Assembly (NCBI GenBank): GCA_028571685.1
Contig: CM053140.1
Coordinates: 223,591,323 to 223,655,322 of the forward strand
Direction of reading: 5' to 3'
Length of the DNA stretch: 64,000 nt
Origin: Heterohyrax brucei
Lineage: Eukaryota > Chordata > Mammalia > Hyracoidea > Procaviidae
The notes under the pieces were generated by a model. The model made no database searches. It was not told where the DNA came from and saw only the letters and a list, made by a program, of their open reading frames with translations. Shown here one piece after another: positions 10,235 to 20,809 of the stretch (position 1 is the first letter of the stretch; the number at the start of each line of letters is the position of its first letter). Both the position numbers and the translations under genes were made by a program.

Positions 10235-10560
10235 GAGCTAATTTTTATATATTTATTTAAGACCTATCTATGCAGCACCTACTCTGTCAGATGCTGTTTG
10301 AAGAATAGCTGTCACTGTGATGAACAGTCCTCTCCCTTGTCGAGTTTTCATTCCAGTAGAAGGAGGCAGTCACACACAAACAAATAATTCCAGAGTTTGA
10401 CTCACTCCAGGATGAAAACAAGCAGATGATGCCATCAAGAGTCACTAGATGGGGAAAGGATCCTTTAACCAAGGCAGTGAGGAAGGGTTTTCTTGAAGAG
10501 ATAGTATCTGAAACGAGATTTAATGGATGAGAAGGGGTGAGCAATGCAAGAAGCTTTGAA
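10235..10560. mobile_element. L2-like ancient LINE relic
   Basis: The order of phrases ('gcagcacctactctgtcagatg', 'tcattccagtagaaggaggc', 'aagggttttcttgaagagat') follows the common L2 3'-end consensus. It is old and diverged, so orientation and limits are uncertain. Confidence 0.35.
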
Positions 10561-10697
10561 AATAATATTTCTTATAGAAGTAAGAGCAAATGAAATGTTC
10601 TTTAGACTAAGTAGGTGGGGAGATGGGATAAAAGAAAACAGAAAACTAGAGGATTGTAAACGAGGAGAGAGTAGCATGAAATGCAGAAGATCAGTGA

Positions 10698-10858
10698 ATA
10701 GGAGACAGACCCTCAAAGACCTGGATTGACACGGTGGCTGCAACAATAAGCTCAACCATATTAAAGATTGTGAGGATGGTGAAGGAACAGGCAGTGTTTT
10801 GTTCGATTGTGATATAGTCACTGTGAGTCAGAACTGACTTGAAACAATAACAAGAATC
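10698..10858 (+). mobile_element. RTE (BovB-like) 3'-end fragment
   Basis: It contains 'accctcaaagacctggattg', 'acacggtggctgcaacaata' and 'gtgagtcagaactgacttga', the last 160 bp of the RTE 3' end. Confidence 0.8.
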
Positions 10859-10940
10859 ATGACATTTAAGTAGAAAGGTAAATGCCAGATCTCTGAATGA
10901 CTTGTAGATCATGGTCTACAGTCTGGGTCAACGAATGACT

Positions 10941-10958
10941 GCAAAAAAAAAAAAAAAA
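10941..10958 (+). repeat. Poly(A) run
   Basis: An 18-base A-run, of uncertain origin, that may be the tail of a decayed retroelement. Confidence 0.6.
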
Positions 10959-10996
10959 GTGGTTTATACATACACAATGAAATATTCCAAATCATA

Positions 10997-11350
10997 CAAA
11001 CAAACAAAAAAATCCAGTTGTGATTTTTGACTCATGTCAACCCTATAGGACAGTGTAGAACTGTCTAATGAGGTTTCTGAGGCTTGGTGGTGGGATGGTT
11101 AAGAACTTAGCTGCCAATCAAAAGGTTAGTGGTAAAAATCCATCAGCCACTTCTTGGAAACACTATGGGGCAATTCTGCTTGTCTTGTGGGATCACTATG
11201 AGTTGGAAACAACTCTACCACAATGAGTTTGGTTTCTTCTTTATAGAAGCAGACTTCTACATCATTCTTCCATTGAGCAGCTGGTAGGTTCAAACCACCA
11301 ACCTGTCAGTTAGCAGTTGAGTGCTTACCCATCCCACCACCAGGACTCCT
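10997..11350 (-). mobile_element. AfroSINE copy split by a second SINE
   Basis: Two antisense pieces of one long-form SINE remain. The tail half is 10997-11078 ('ccagttgtgatttttgactc ... aggacagtgtagaactg'). The head half is 11236-11350 ('gaagcagacttctacatcat ... ggtaggttcaaaccaccaac'). Confidence 0.75.
11079..11235 (+). mobile_element. AfroSINE copy nested in another
   Basis: It runs in sense from 'gcttggtggtgggatggtta' to 'ccacaatgagtttggtttc'. It lies in opposite orientation inside the SINE at 10997-11350 and is therefore the younger insertion. Confidence 0.8.
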
Positions 11351-11500
11351 AGCCATAAAGAAAAATGATGAAGTCCAAAATGCCCGCAACAACATAGATA
11401 AACCTTGAAAACATTGTGCTGAATGAAGTAAACTGATCACAAAAGGATAAACACTATGAGCTCGATAATATGAAATACCCACAACACATAAATGCATAAT
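11351..11500 (+). mobile_element. L1 3'-region fragment
   Basis: The phrases 'aaacattgtgctgaatgaag' and 'tcacaaaaggataaacacta' match the same stretch of L1 seen at 15890-15940. The sequence to about 11790, ending in an A-run, may be the rest of an old insertion, but I cannot identify it. Confidence 0.45.
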
Positions 11501-12049
11501 TATCAGAGTTTAATAGTGGTTACCAGAGGTCTTTGAGCTAGCAATGAGTTTCTGTTTATGTGGATGGAAAATGTAGTAACATATGATGATGACGGTTGCA
11601 CAACATTTGCTGAGTGAAAAATGATGAATTGGCAAATGCTATCTGTATTCTCACAAAGATTGCAAGAAAAGAGTTTAAAAAACATGTGCAATGAGCATCC
11701 ACTGATGGAGCTGAAGCAAAGGAAGGCCACTGTGTAGGTTTCTTTTGGAATTCTAGATCTCCAAATTGTCATTAAAAAAAAAAAAAACATGCGGTTTGTT
11801 GTGCTTTCTGATGAATGTAACAATATTCAGTCCTACAGATACTCCAGAATACCCAGAAAATTAATATCTTTGCACATGGCATAATGGACTGAATACATCA
11901 AAGACTTGTGCAGGTGTTGCACATCTTACAGTCATAGCTCAGATACCTACAGCCAAGTGGTGGGTGGAGAAGGGCAAACATAAAAGCAGGGCAGCTAATT
12001 AGTAGTTTGAATCCAAGCTCTCAAATCTTCTGGAAAACAGACACTTAAA

Positions 12050-12830
12050 CTTCAAAAATATTTGTTATACACCATGTGCTGGACATTGTCAGAACCTGGT
12101 GAATCAAGAATGCTCTGTGCTTTCCAGGAGCTCGTATTTTAAAAGGGAAGCCTCTTAAATAGCTGGACAACACGTTATTAACTTGTATGTACAACATGTG
12201 AAGAAAACACAGGGTACAGAATGAATCCAACCCTCAGAATTTAGAGTGGTATTCACAAAAGAAACTCTCAAAGGGAGATTAGATCTTATTAGGCATAAAG
12301 AGAAGAGTATTATAACAGGAGACAGTAACAGCTCATTTTCTTGGTCACTAAGTGCAGCCCCTGCTTCAAGCACTTTGTGTTAATTACCTCATTTAGTCCT
12401 CACAGCCCACCCTGAGAGAAAGTTCTACACTAAGTGTCGTTTTACAGATGAGGCATGGTGGGGCTAAGTGACTCACCTGAGGTTATATCTCCATTTAGTG
12501 ATGCTGACAGGATGCCAGCTCAGGCATTCTGACACTAGGATCTCTGCTGTTGCTCTCTATGCTGTCACAGCTGTAAAAGATGAAAGAAGGTGGGCTGTCT
12601 GCAGACCATGGAGGTGTTTAGTGTGATTATAGCTTTGGGGAGCGGAGAAAGAAGCAAGGTTAGACAGGTATGCAGTGTCGCAATTACAAAGGGTATTTCT
12701 TGTCACAGTAAAGTCTAGGACTCACTCTGTAGATGATAGGAGGATAGCCAAGGTATTTAAACAGATCAGATTGATGTTTTTAAAAGAGAAATCAGGAGAC
12801 ACTGAAGAGGAGTAGATTGGACAGGAGAGA
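12050..12830. mobile_element. Ancient MIR/L2 relics
   Basis: A MIR fragment is clearest at 12335-12550 ('ttaattacctcatttagtcc', 'gttttacagatgaggcatgg'). The flanks (12050-12180 and 12570-12830) carry L2-like phrases. All are old and diverged. Confidence 0.45.
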
Positions 12831-14204
12831 AAATGACAAAAAGGTATGAGTCACTGTGAAAGGTGATGACGGTAAACAAACTAAGCCCGACTGTTGTGAG
12901 AATCAGAGGAGGCAATACATATAAAAGAGCACCTGAAACTGGTCGATACTGTGGATACGAAGGCTCTAAAAACAGTGTTGCCTGCTGGGAGGCATTCAGC
13001 CACCTAGCAGTATGCGAGCTGTGGTGATCTCCAGATAAGTTTCTAATTTCACCAAACTTAGCACAGGGAGAACAAAAGAAAACATGGTTTAGGCATTTAC
13101 AGTATCTAACATAAGGAAATAAAAGATAAAACTGTCTTTGAAGTCTACACCTACCTGATTTTCAGAAGGGGCATTTCTCCTCTACTTGGGCAGGAAATGA
13201 GCCAGGCTTGGCCATGTGCACCATCTCAAATTATAATTTCCTCTCAGCTGTTAGACACTTCCCTCCTCCTTTCTTGTTTACTATAAATGTGGTTTACTAT
13301 AAATGTTCAGTGGCCTGAACATCTGAGATTATTCACAGTTATTGATTTTTAAGGCTAAAAGGCAAACATACCTATTGGAGGATGCTGTATACCAGGAAGA
13401 TGGCAGATTTCCGATATTTCTTCCTTCTGGGAAATGTGTCTTACTCTCCACACCAAGCTCTGTATATCAGGGCTGGTGATGTTGACACTTCATGCACTAA
13501 GTGATACATTACTCAGTTTCCCTCAGGACTTACAACCGGTTTACATCAGTTCAGTCACAGCCAAAGAAGCAAAATCAGAATAGCCCCAAGTTTTAAATAT
13601 TTGGGTAAAGGGGAACAGTAACTGGAGTAGGGACTAACATAGGTCGAAGCCCCAGAATGGCAAACTCTGAAGACATGTAGTGAGCTCTTTCAGGAACCTA
13701 ATGTGGGAGTCTAAATTACTGCCAGGACTGTGGAGACTGAAACGTTTCAAACGTGTGTGGTCAGCCCCAATTTTTGAGTGGGACACTGGTGTTTCTGACT
13801 CTGCTAGTCAAGCGTTTTGGTTGCCATGCAATGCTTACACTTTCTTTGTTTCCCAAGAGGAAGATTAAATTTCTAGCGGGGCTTAAACTCATAATTTTTC
13901 CCATTCTGATCATTGTTCTGGTTCACCCACATATTTTAAAACTTCAGGTTTCAAGTGGTTTTGCTTCATTGGCCAAGACTGAACTGAGCAGAACAAGTCT
14001 GAAGCCCTGATTTCCTGGAAGGGCTCTGTCATACTCAGTTAGCTGGGGAACAAAAAAAAGAAAACCTTTCCTTCCCAAGACACAGGGGAAAAATGAAAAC
14101 ATCCCCATCCCAAAGACGTAATCTTTTCTTTTTCTTTTGCAGTGCTTAGCCCAAGATAGAAACATCAGTTTTATAAGAGTTTATTCACATTGTGAGGGTG
14201 GAAA
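12831..14204. other. Intergenic stretch, no gene or clear repeat
   Basis: I recognise no coding exon or repeat family. A 16-bp unit (gtttactataaatgt + g/t) is duplicated in tandem at 13276-13307. Confidence 0.5.
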
Positions 14205-14340
14205 GAGACACCATGGTGTCATGGCAAGTAGATGGACTTCACAGTCATGCAGACCTAGATTCTAATTTGGGCTGCTCCACATACCGGCTGGGTTATCTCA
14301 GCAAACTAAGGTAGACTTTCTGACTTTTCTAATGTATAAA
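14205..14340 (+). mobile_element. MIR fragment
   Basis: The pattern 'acagtcatgcagacctagat', 'gggttatctcagcaaactaa' and 'aatgtataaaatggg' fits the MIR consensus. It is cut by the SINE insertion that follows. Confidence 0.65.
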
Positions 14341-14346
14341 ATGGGC

Positions 14347-14530
14347 ACGCTGTTAGGTGCCATCAAGTAGATTTCCACTCAGAGCAACTCCATGTGACAG
14401 AGTAGAACTGCCTCAAAGGGTTTCCTTGGCTGTAATTTTTATGCGAGCAGATTACCAGACGGCTGAGTGGATTCAAACCACCAACCTTATGGTTAGCAGC
14501 AGAATGCTTCATAGGTATGACCAGGGCTCC
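14347..14530 (-). mobile_element. AfroSINE (long form) with target-site duplication
   Basis: An antisense SINE inserted into the MIR. AAAATGGGC occurs on both sides (14338-14346 and 14545-14553), and an 18-base A-run joins the right-hand copy to the SINE head. Confidence 0.85.
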
Positions 14531-14732
14531 AAAAAAAAAAAAAAAAAATGGGCGTAATAGTGAGTTATCTAATAGCAGATATTCAATAGCATATTCAGAA
14601 ACAGTGTTAAGATTATAAAACATAATCAAGCACATTCAGGACGCACAAAATTGCTGCTATTATCATCAGGAATTTTAATGAAATTTGATGTTGATTAACT
14701 TTTCTTTCTTTAAAAATAAGCTCTGGGCAAAT

Positions 14733-14776
14733 GCCAAGCCAAGCCAAGTGCCGTTGAGTCGATTCCGACTCATGGA
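14733..14776 (-). mobile_element. SINE tail module (short fragment)
   Basis: The stretch 'gccaagccaagccaagtgcc' followed by 'gttgagtcgattccgactca' is the antisense AfroSINE 3' module. The rest of the SINE is absent. Confidence 0.65.
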
Positions 14777-14854
14777 CATGACAAATACAGGGTGGAAGGG
14801 AAGGATGTGCTGTTACAGGGTATAGAGAGCAGCTAGAGTCACACAGCAGGGTGT

Positions 14855-14940
14855 ATGCAAAGTTTTATTTGACAAATTGACTTGCATTGTAAACTTCCAC
14901 TTAAAGCACAATGAAATATTAGCAAATAAAATAAAATAAC
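14855..14940 (+). mobile_element. L1 3'-terminal fragment
   Basis: The stretch 'cattgtaaacttccacttaa' then 'agcacaatgaaata' and an A-rich tail match the L1 3' ends at 16850-16880 and 31270-31320. Confidence 0.45.
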
Positions 14941-15189
14941 CCCTAGGCTCCCTTTTGCCCTGAGATTGACATTTAAACTCTTTAACATGCCACTTTAGTG
15001 CTTATATAATTTAACTCAGCTCAAGTTCTCTTCTCTTTGCACTGTATTCCTCATCATATTTTATCCTGCAGTTATCCCAGACCACTGTGATATATTCACC
15101 ACACATGTATTTCCCTGCCTGGGCTTCAGAGAATGGTGTACCATCAACCTAACAATGCACAATCACCAGAAAAGAAACCAGGTAAGTAG

Positions 15190-16882
15190 AAGCTCCTAAA
15201 AATCAAGGACTTAGACTCTTCAAAAGACTTCTTCAAAAGGCTCAAAGACCACCTACAGACTGGGAAAAAAATTTTGGCTATGGCAAATCTGACTGGGGCT
15301 AATCTCTAAAATCTACAGGATACTGTAAGAGCTAGACAACAAAAAGAAAAATAACAATTAAAAAATGGTCAAAGGATACAAACAGGCACTTTTCTGATGA
15401 AAATATTCAGGCAGCTAACAGATATGTGAGGAAATGCTCACAACCGTTAGCCATCAGAGAAATGCAAATCCAAATTACAATTAGATATCATCTCACTCCA
15501 GCAAGCATAGCACTGATCTGAAATACACAAAATAATAAAAGATCAATTCATTTTGGAAAGTCTGGAACATTTACACACTGTTGGTAGGAATATAAGATTG
15601 TATAATCACTTTTTAAATGGATTTAGGACTTCCTTAAAAAGCTAGAAATAGAAGTACTGTAAGATCCAGCAAACCTGCTCCTTATAATATAGCCTAGACA
15701 TGAATAGATATATCTATTCATGTTCATTGCAGCACCTTTTACAGTAGCAAAAAGATAGCAACAACCTAGGGGCCTATCAATGGACAAATGAATAAACAAG
15801 TTATAGTCGATTCTCACAGTGGAATACTAGGTAATGATAAAAAACAGTAATGAATCCACAAAACATCTCACAACATGGGTGAATCTGGAAGACATTATGC
15901 TGAGTGAAATTAGTCAGTCACAGAAGGACAAATATTGTACAGTACAAATACTGTAAGAACTCAAGCAATTTTCAACACTGAAGAAAACACTCTTTGATGG
16001 TAACGAAGGTGGGGGTGAGGGAGAGTAGGTTTGTTAACTGATAATAGGTAAGAATTTCTTAAATGAAGGGAAAGACAACACACAACATAGGAGAAGTCAG
16101 CACGACTGAACTAAACCAAAAGCTAAGAAGTTTCCTGAATGAAACCACACACTTTGAGGGCAAAACAGCAGGGACAGGAGTCTGGGGACAATGGTCTCAG
16201 GGGATATCTAGGTCAAGTGGCACTATGAAAATTATGAAGAAAATGTTCTGTGTCCCACTTTTGTGAGCGGCATCTGAGATCTTAAAAGCCAGTGAGCAGC
16301 GGCCTAAGTTGCATCACTGAGTCCCAGTCTACCTGGAGTGAAGGAGAATGAATCATACCAAGACACAGGAAAATATTAGCCCAAGAAACAGAAAGAGCTG
16401 TATAAAACAGAGACTCCATCAGCCTGAAGCCAAAAGAAACTAGATAGTGCCAGGCTAACACCAATGACAGCCCTGACAGGGAACATAACAGTACCTGACA
16501 GAACAGGAGAAAAGTAGGGTGCATAACTGAGATTTGTATAAAAGGATCAGACTTGATGTTCTCTCTGAGCCTGGAGGGCTTCTAGAAGACACAGCCCTTA
16601 GACTCACGGTTAGCTCCAAACTAAAACAGTTCCTGAAGCCAACTCTTCAGACAAACATTAGACTAGACTCTAAGACATAAAGTGATACTGGTGAAGAGTA
16701 TGCTTCTTGGTGTAAGTAGATACAGGAGACTAAATGGGAAGCTCCTGTCTGAAGGGGAGATGAGAAGTTTGCAGTCACCTTATAGGAAGAGCAACGAGAG
16801 TCACATCACGAGATGTGTATAAATTTTGTATGAAAAACTAACAGGAACTGCAAACTTTCACTTAAAGAAGAATAAAAAAAGA
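15190..16882 (+). mobile_element. 5'-truncated L1: ORF2 end plus 3' UTR
   Basis: It begins in the ORF2 C-terminal part ('aatcaaggacttagactctt', 'aaatgcaaatccaaattaca') and runs through about 900 bp of 3' UTR. The 3' UTR carries 'catctgagatcttaaaagcc' and 'ccctgacagggaacataaca', and the element ends in an A-rich tail with GA repeats. No open ORF2 frame is left. Confidence 0.85.
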
Positions 16883-17087
16883 AGAGAAAGAGAGAGAGAA
16901 ACTTGCATATTGATACTTACTCTAGGCAAGTACTTGGTAGAGTACAAAGACAATGAAAGAGAAAGGTAAAACAATGGAGCCTTCAGCAAGATGCATGCGC
17001 CTGACGTTTTGTGATCCTCATTCTTGTATTCCGTGCAGGAGGCTTGGATTGGTTTCTGGGTAATGCAGCTCAGGAGCAACAACCACT

Positions 17088-17132
17088 CACCTGTCAGTGG
17101 ACACGTGTGTTGCCATGAAGCTGGACAAGTGT
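17088..17132 (+). mobile_element. RTE-derived SINE 5' fragment
   Basis: The stretch 'cacctgtcagtggacacgtg' then 'tgttgccatgaagctgga' matches the head of the RTE-derived SINE at 38970-39295. Confidence 0.4.
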
Positions 17133-17136
17133 TAAG

Positions 17137-17325
17137 GGCAGTGGTGCAGTGTTAAGGGCTTGGTTACGGAGAAAAGTGGGCCGTTTGAAACCACCAGAGT
17201 CTCTACAGGGGAAAAGACCTGGCTGTCTGCTCTTGTAAGTACTGCAACCTGGTGTAACCTATGGGTCAGCTCTACCTTGTCATACAGAGTAACTCAAGTC
17301 AGAATCGATGTTACACAGCAACAAT
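17137..17325 (+). mobile_element. AfroSINE (long form)
   Basis: It runs from 'gtggtgcagtgttaagggct' through 'gtttgaaaccaccagagtct' to the tail 'agtcagaatcgatgttacac'. Confidence 0.75.
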
Positions 17326-17339
17326 ATTTTGCTAACAGT

Positions 17340-17545
17340 TTTCAGCATCCTTCTAGACTAAGATGGATTAGCAACAAAGGCCTGGCAATCTGCTTCCAAA
17401 ATTCAGTCAAAGAAAACCCTATGTGTCACAGCAGTCTGATCATCACCCAATAAGAGCGATGGTGTGGCACCCAGCAGTATTTCATGTGGTGAGCACGGGT
17501 ACTCATGAGTCAGGAGCAGACTTGATGTCAGAAAAACAACAAAAA
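17340..17545 (+). mobile_element. Diverged AfroSINE-like copy
   Basis: The phrases 'aaggcctggcaatctgcttc' and 'aaagaaaaccctatgtgtca', and the end 'catgagtcaggagcagactt', follow a long-form afrotherian SINE, with many changes. Confidence 0.5.
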
Positions 17546-17839
17546 ACAGCTTCTAAAACACAGCATTAAAGCCCTGTTTTAAGACCTTCCTTTTCTATAA
17601 CTCTTTCCTGAATATCACAGTTAAAAGTAAACTTTTCTTTCAGGCAATTGTAATGTCTACCGATTTAAATAATAGGCTGTTTAAGATTACGTTTTTAGGT
17701 ACTACCATTCCAAAAAGTTGCAGATTCTTTAACTGCTTTGTGACTGTTCCACAGTGCTCAATTCCTACTAAGTTCTCATTGCTGAGTGACTTGGTGCAGT
17801 GGCAGTGGTAGAACTACCCAAATAGCTGTGCAACCTGCT

Positions 17840-18062
17840 TTGGTGGCTAATTTGTAGAGCAACATCCTTGAGAGGCTGTTATTCATAAGGTTTTCCTTGG
17901 CTAATTCTTTTTGGAAGTAGACTGTTGTATCTTTCTTCCTACTCTGTCTTAGTTTGGAAGCTCAGCTAAAATATGTCTACCATGGTTGACCCGGCTGGTA
18001 CCTAAATACCAGTGACATAGCTTCCTGCATCACAGCAACAAGAAAGCCTCAACTGACAGATA
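17840..18062 (-). mobile_element. RTE 5'-region, inverted segment
   Basis: The plus strand is the reverse complement of the RTE 5' region: 'ttattcataaggttttcctt', 'actctgtcttagtttggaag', 'cactgacatagcttcctgca'-like text and 'caactgacagataagtgg'. The same region is in sense at 47345-47500. It abuts a sense RTE 3' segment and is read as the inverted 5' part of one insertion. Confidence 0.65.
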
Positions 18063-18766
18063 AGTGGAGGCTGCTCAGTCTGTTTTGAAAACAAAAATCC
18101 TCGCAACTGGACCAGTAAGCAACACTGAAATAAACGGAGGAAAGATTGCGGTTGTCAAGGATTTCATTTTACTTGGGTTCACAATCAATGACCACACAAG
18201 CACCGGTCAAGAAATCAAAAGACACATTGCACTGGGAAAATCTGCTGCAAAGGACCTCGTTAAAGTATTCAAAAGTAAAGATGTCACCTTGAAGACTAAA
18301 ATGTGCCTGACCCAAGCCATGGTATTTTCAATTGCATCATGTGCATGTGAAAGCTGGACACTGAACAAAGAAGACGGAAGAAGAATTGATGCCTTTGAAT
18401 AGTGGTGATGGCCAAAGAATACTGAATATACCATGGACTGTCAAAAGAACAAACAGATCTGTTCTGGAAGAAGTACAACCAGTATGCTCCTTGGAAGCAA
18501 TGATGGCAAGACTGCATCTTACATACTTTTGGACATGTTGTCAGGAGGAATCAGTCCCTGGAGAAGGACATCATGCTTGATAGAGTGGAGAGCGAGCAAA
18601 AAAGACGAAGAAACTCGACGAGATGGATTGACAGAGTGGCTGCAACAATGGGTTTAAGCATAAAAACGATTGTGGACATGGCGCAAGACCGGGCAGTGTT
18701 TGCTTCTGTTGTTCATGGGGTTGCTATGAGTCAGAACCGACTTGACAGCACCTAACAACACAAACA
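18063..18766 (+). pseudogene. RTE reverse-transcriptase C-terminal remnant and 3' end
   Basis: This is the sense 3' part of an RTE LINE. The frame 18064-18402 encodes 'KTKILATGPVSN' and then 'GGKIAVVKDFILLG', the segment after the RT catalytic core, and stops early. The 3' end closes with 'gagtcagaaccgacttgaca' then 'gcacctaacaacac'. It is defective: the catalytic core is absent and downstream frames are broken. Confidence 0.85.
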
Positions 18767-19509
18767 GCACAATATCTTTTAGAGGTAGCTGGTTCTATAA
18801 TGTTATAAAACTAGTTTAAGAATTCTTTTTAATAGTCAGATCTCAGAGGTTTTACGATACTTATCAAATGCATTTTCATTGTACTAGAAGGATTTTGAAA
18901 ATTTCAAATGGCAAACAATAATAATAACAAAAAAATAGTAGCCATGGAAAAGTGAAAATGATGATACCTAGAGGCTTGTGCTCTACTTAACCTTTGGTTG
19001 CAAAACAGAAGAGATAGTTTATACGATGTCCGAGTTATTGTGTCCTCTAAGTTCTTTTTTTTTTTTTTTTAACTTTCCCTTTAGGAATACATAGATGACA
19101 CACTTATATGTTCTATTCTGCTCACAGGAAATAACCAGGCTGATTTTCAAAGCTAGATTTAAAACCTAGGACTCGTTAAGATACAGTGGAGCTCCTACAG
19201 GAGAAGATACCTGAGCCTTCAGAAGAAGCACTGGAATGTATAGCTTTTGCTTTGGACCTACACTATCCTTTCAATATATTCCTTGTGGTATTTCTTATTT
19301 TCTCTTTCTGGTCTAGATTTTACATTTTCTTTGTTCATTACTTCAGTGTCTCTCACCCTTAATTCAACATCTGACCTTGAACATTCCCACCTCTCTGCCT
19401 CTGTCATATATACTAAGCTTTGGGGTCCTGGTCATCCTCTTTCCACGTTTTTACCTCTGACTAATCCTCTAGGATTGTACTTTGTTTCTGTCAGCAGTTC
19501 ACAATAGCT
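18767..19509. other. Intergenic stretch, no gene seen
   Basis: There is a T-run at 19055-19070. I identify no repeat and no exon. Confidence 0.4.
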
Positions 19510-19735
19510 AATTTCAATGGAGCATTTCACATTGGATTAAAATGTTACCTTCATATCTACTTTACAGGCCAGGTATCATGGTTTTCCTGTTTTATAAATG
19601 AGAGGTCTACCTGAGGTACAAAGAAGTTCCGTTACTTCTCCAAGGGTTACATACCTGGGAAAGGATAGGGAAAGATTGAAGGCAAAGCCATTTGCTTACA
19701 GAGCTCATGCTCTTAACTGCCGTGCAGTGCTGCCT
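19510..19735 (+). mobile_element. MIR fragment
   Basis: The order 'gttttataaatgagaggtct', 'aggtacaaagaagttccgtt' and 'agagctcatgctcttaactg' fits a nearly full MIR. Confidence 0.55.
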
Positions 19736-20809
19736 GTCGTGTTAGTTGTGCTTCATTGCCTGGCTGTAATGAACTGTTTTGTTGCTGTTGTTTTGTTGCT
19801 GTTGTTTTGTTTTGTTTTCTAGAATGTTTTTTATTATGATTGAATGAAAATGTACATTCTCGTGTAAATTTGCATGCTCGCCTACATGCAGCTCCCACTG
19901 CTGTCCCTGCCCGGTGACAGCACACTGGTCCTCTCTGCTCCATCCATGTCCTATCCTCCCAGCAGTCTGCTATCCCCTTCTCTTCACCCACTACCCTTCG
20001 TCCAGCAAGAGGTCAGCAGGACGACATCCTATAGATGCATAGAACCATAAAATTCCCACAAGATACAGTCACTTTTCATCCATTGCTGTCCGAAAAGTTG
20101 ACCTTCATTGTGATTTATGGCCAGGGCATCATCCGGGCCAGGGGCTGTGCTCCTAGGGGAACTTCCAATCACCTGGACCATCAATTGCAGTCTTTTATTG
20201 GTGATCTCAGGGTGCACCCCTATTTATTCTCCTGTTGTCAGTGAGACTCAACTTTGTGAGCTCCACCACAGCTATCACTAGTGGTGACCGGGCACAACCT
20301 GGTTCTTCTGGTCACAAGTCAATGTAGAGACCCACTCATGTGGGTCTGTCTGTCTTCTGGGTTCTCTTTTCCCCATGTTGTTCTTGCCCTCAGTGACAAT
20401 CCATTCCTGTTGAGTTGGGAACATTTGCTGTATCCTCAGATGGCAGCTTGGCAGCTTTTAAGACCCCAGATGCCACTTACCGATGAAGGGTGCAGAGAGT
20501 CCTCATTAGCAAAATGCTAGCTGTGCCAGTTGGCCTCGATTTTGCCTGACAGTGTGGTCCCTGGCCCCCCCGCTCCAGCTACTCTGTCCTTGCAATATTG
20601 GGTTAAGATGGGAGGAGTACTCAAATTGTGTGTGAAGTCCAGCTGTTATTAATCTTTCTAATGCGTGCTGTCACCAGTTTCACCCAACCAAATTTTGATT
20701 AACTGTCTAATCTAAACCCTCTCCTGCCTCACCCTCCTGCCATCCCAACCCTTGCAGCCATCAAACAGTCTTTTCTTCTATGCATGAGTCTGTTTTAAAG
20801 TTCTTATTG

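Noticed and set aside
17137..17325. tRNA gene candidates in the SINE heads
   Set aside because: The heads keep diverged A/B-box-like text but no complete cloverleaf that I can draw. They are SINEs.
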